A stretch of DNA of 5,924 bases. It comes from Pseudomonadota bacterium. Lineage in GTDB: Bacteria; Myxococcota; Myxococcia; Myxococcales; Myxococcaceae. Every line of letters starts with the position of its first letter. Position 1 is the stretch's first letter. The notes below the pieces were generated by a model that saw only the letters and a list, made by a program, of their open reading frames with translations, did not search any database and was not told the origin of the DNA. A program made the translations under genes and the position numbers. Shown piece after piece: positions 5,529 through 5,924 of the stretch. The stretch lies in NCBI GenBank assembly GCA_023424585.1, contig JAFADT010000322.1:1-5924 (forward strand). Reading direction: 5' to 3'.

Positions 5529-5921
5529 ATGGACATGACGAAGCTGCGGGTCGCGAGGCCGACCCGGGACCTGGACGCGGTGGTGCGCTTCTACCGGGAC
5601 GGCCTGGGCTTCGAGGTCCTGGGAGGGTTCGAGGACCACGCCGGCTTCGACGGCGTGATGCTCGGGCATCCGGGTGCGCCGTATCACCTGGAGTTCACGG
5701 TGGAGCGAGGACACGAAGCGCCGCGAGCCCCCACCGAGGACCACCTCCTGGTGTTCTACGTGCCGGACCCGGAGGCGTGGACCGCGCGAGTCCACCGCAT
5801 GGAGGCCGCGGGCTTCGCGCCGGTGCCATCGCGCAATCCGTACTGGGACGCGAGCGGGAAGACCTTCGAGGATCCGGACGGCTACCGCGTCGTGCTCCAG
5901 CAAGCCGCCTGGTCGCGCTGA
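5529..5921 (+). CDS. VOC family (glyoxalase/bleomycin-resistance fold) protein, YycE-like
   Basis: This is a 130-residue protein of the vicinal oxygen chelate superfamily, a single-domain protein made of two beta-alpha-beta-beta-beta repeats. Repeat one runs from RVARPTRDLDAVVRFYRDGLGFEVL (7-31) to YHLEFT (52-57). Repeat two runs from DHLLVFYVPD (71-80) to TFEDPDGYRVVLQ (112-124). The wording RNPYWDASGKTFEDPDGYRVVLQ resembles the YycE-like subgroup. In glyoxalase I-type members a metal-binding Glu usually follows the DPDG strand; here that region reads YRVVL, so metal binding at the usual site is doubtful and the activity is unknown. The ATG at 5529 is set by the strong Shine-Dalgarno; an ATG two codons on is less well spaced. 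The gene is complete, ending three bases before the window edge, and is divergent from the dehydrogenase remnant. Confidence 0.9.
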   Translation: MDMTKLRVARPTRDLDAVVRFYRDGLGFEVLGGFEDHAGFDGVMLGHPGAPYHLEFTVERGHEAPRAPTEDHLLVFYVPDPEAWTARVHRMEAAGFAPVPSRNPYWDASGKTFEDPDGYRVVLQQAAWSR

Positions 5922-5924
5922 CGG

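Noticed and set aside
1..5924. CRISPR arrays, tRNA or rRNA genes, insertion sequences
   Set aside because: No regularly spaced repeats, cloverleaf-like segments, transposase motifs or terminal inverted repeats were found on reading both strands.

Overview
The window is very GC-rich, with strong third-position GC in its real genes. It carries the conserved mnmG-rsmG pair found near the replication origin in many bacteria. Protein style and base composition suggest a myxobacterium (Myxococcus, Corallococcus or a relative). That assignment is an inference, because no marker here fixes the genus.

Layout. Positions 1-268 are a leader that may hold the last codons of an upstream gene. It contains a strong 15-bp stem-loop (90-140). 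mnmG (269-2110, +) and rsmG (2187-2840, +) follow as a tandem pair of RNA-modifying enzymes: MnmG modifies the tRNA wobble uridine and RsmG methylates 16S rRNA at m7G527. The short gap between them is bounded by two perfect DnaA boxes in the same orientation, 84 bp apart. One contains the stop codon of mnmG and the other the likely start codon of rsmG. A G-quadruplex-type motif lies directly after the rsmG stop.

From 2869 onward the content is accessory. A TetX-like FAD-dependent monooxygenase (2869-4029, -) faces a helix-turn-helix regulator of the MmyB-like type (from 4192, +). Their shared upstream region carries direct and inverted repeats that overlap a candidate, nearly leaderless promoter for the monooxygenase. 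The regulator has lost its C-terminus. It meets, tail to tail at about 4770-4780, a short-chain dehydrogenase/reductase remnant (4772-5429, -) that has also lost its C-terminus and carries a +1 frameshift in a run of eight G/C. The window closes with an intact YycE-like VOC (glyoxalase-fold) gene (5529-5921, +) with a strong Shine-Dalgarno site.

Taken together, a housekeeping, possibly origin-proximal segment is followed by a small redox/detoxification-type accessory block under active decay. In many genomes parA-parB would follow rsmG instead. The most noteworthy signals are the paired DnaA boxes, the reciprocal truncation junction, the repeat-decorated monooxygenase promoter, and a 20-bp imperfect direct repeat (19 of 20 identical) that brackets much of the accessory block.
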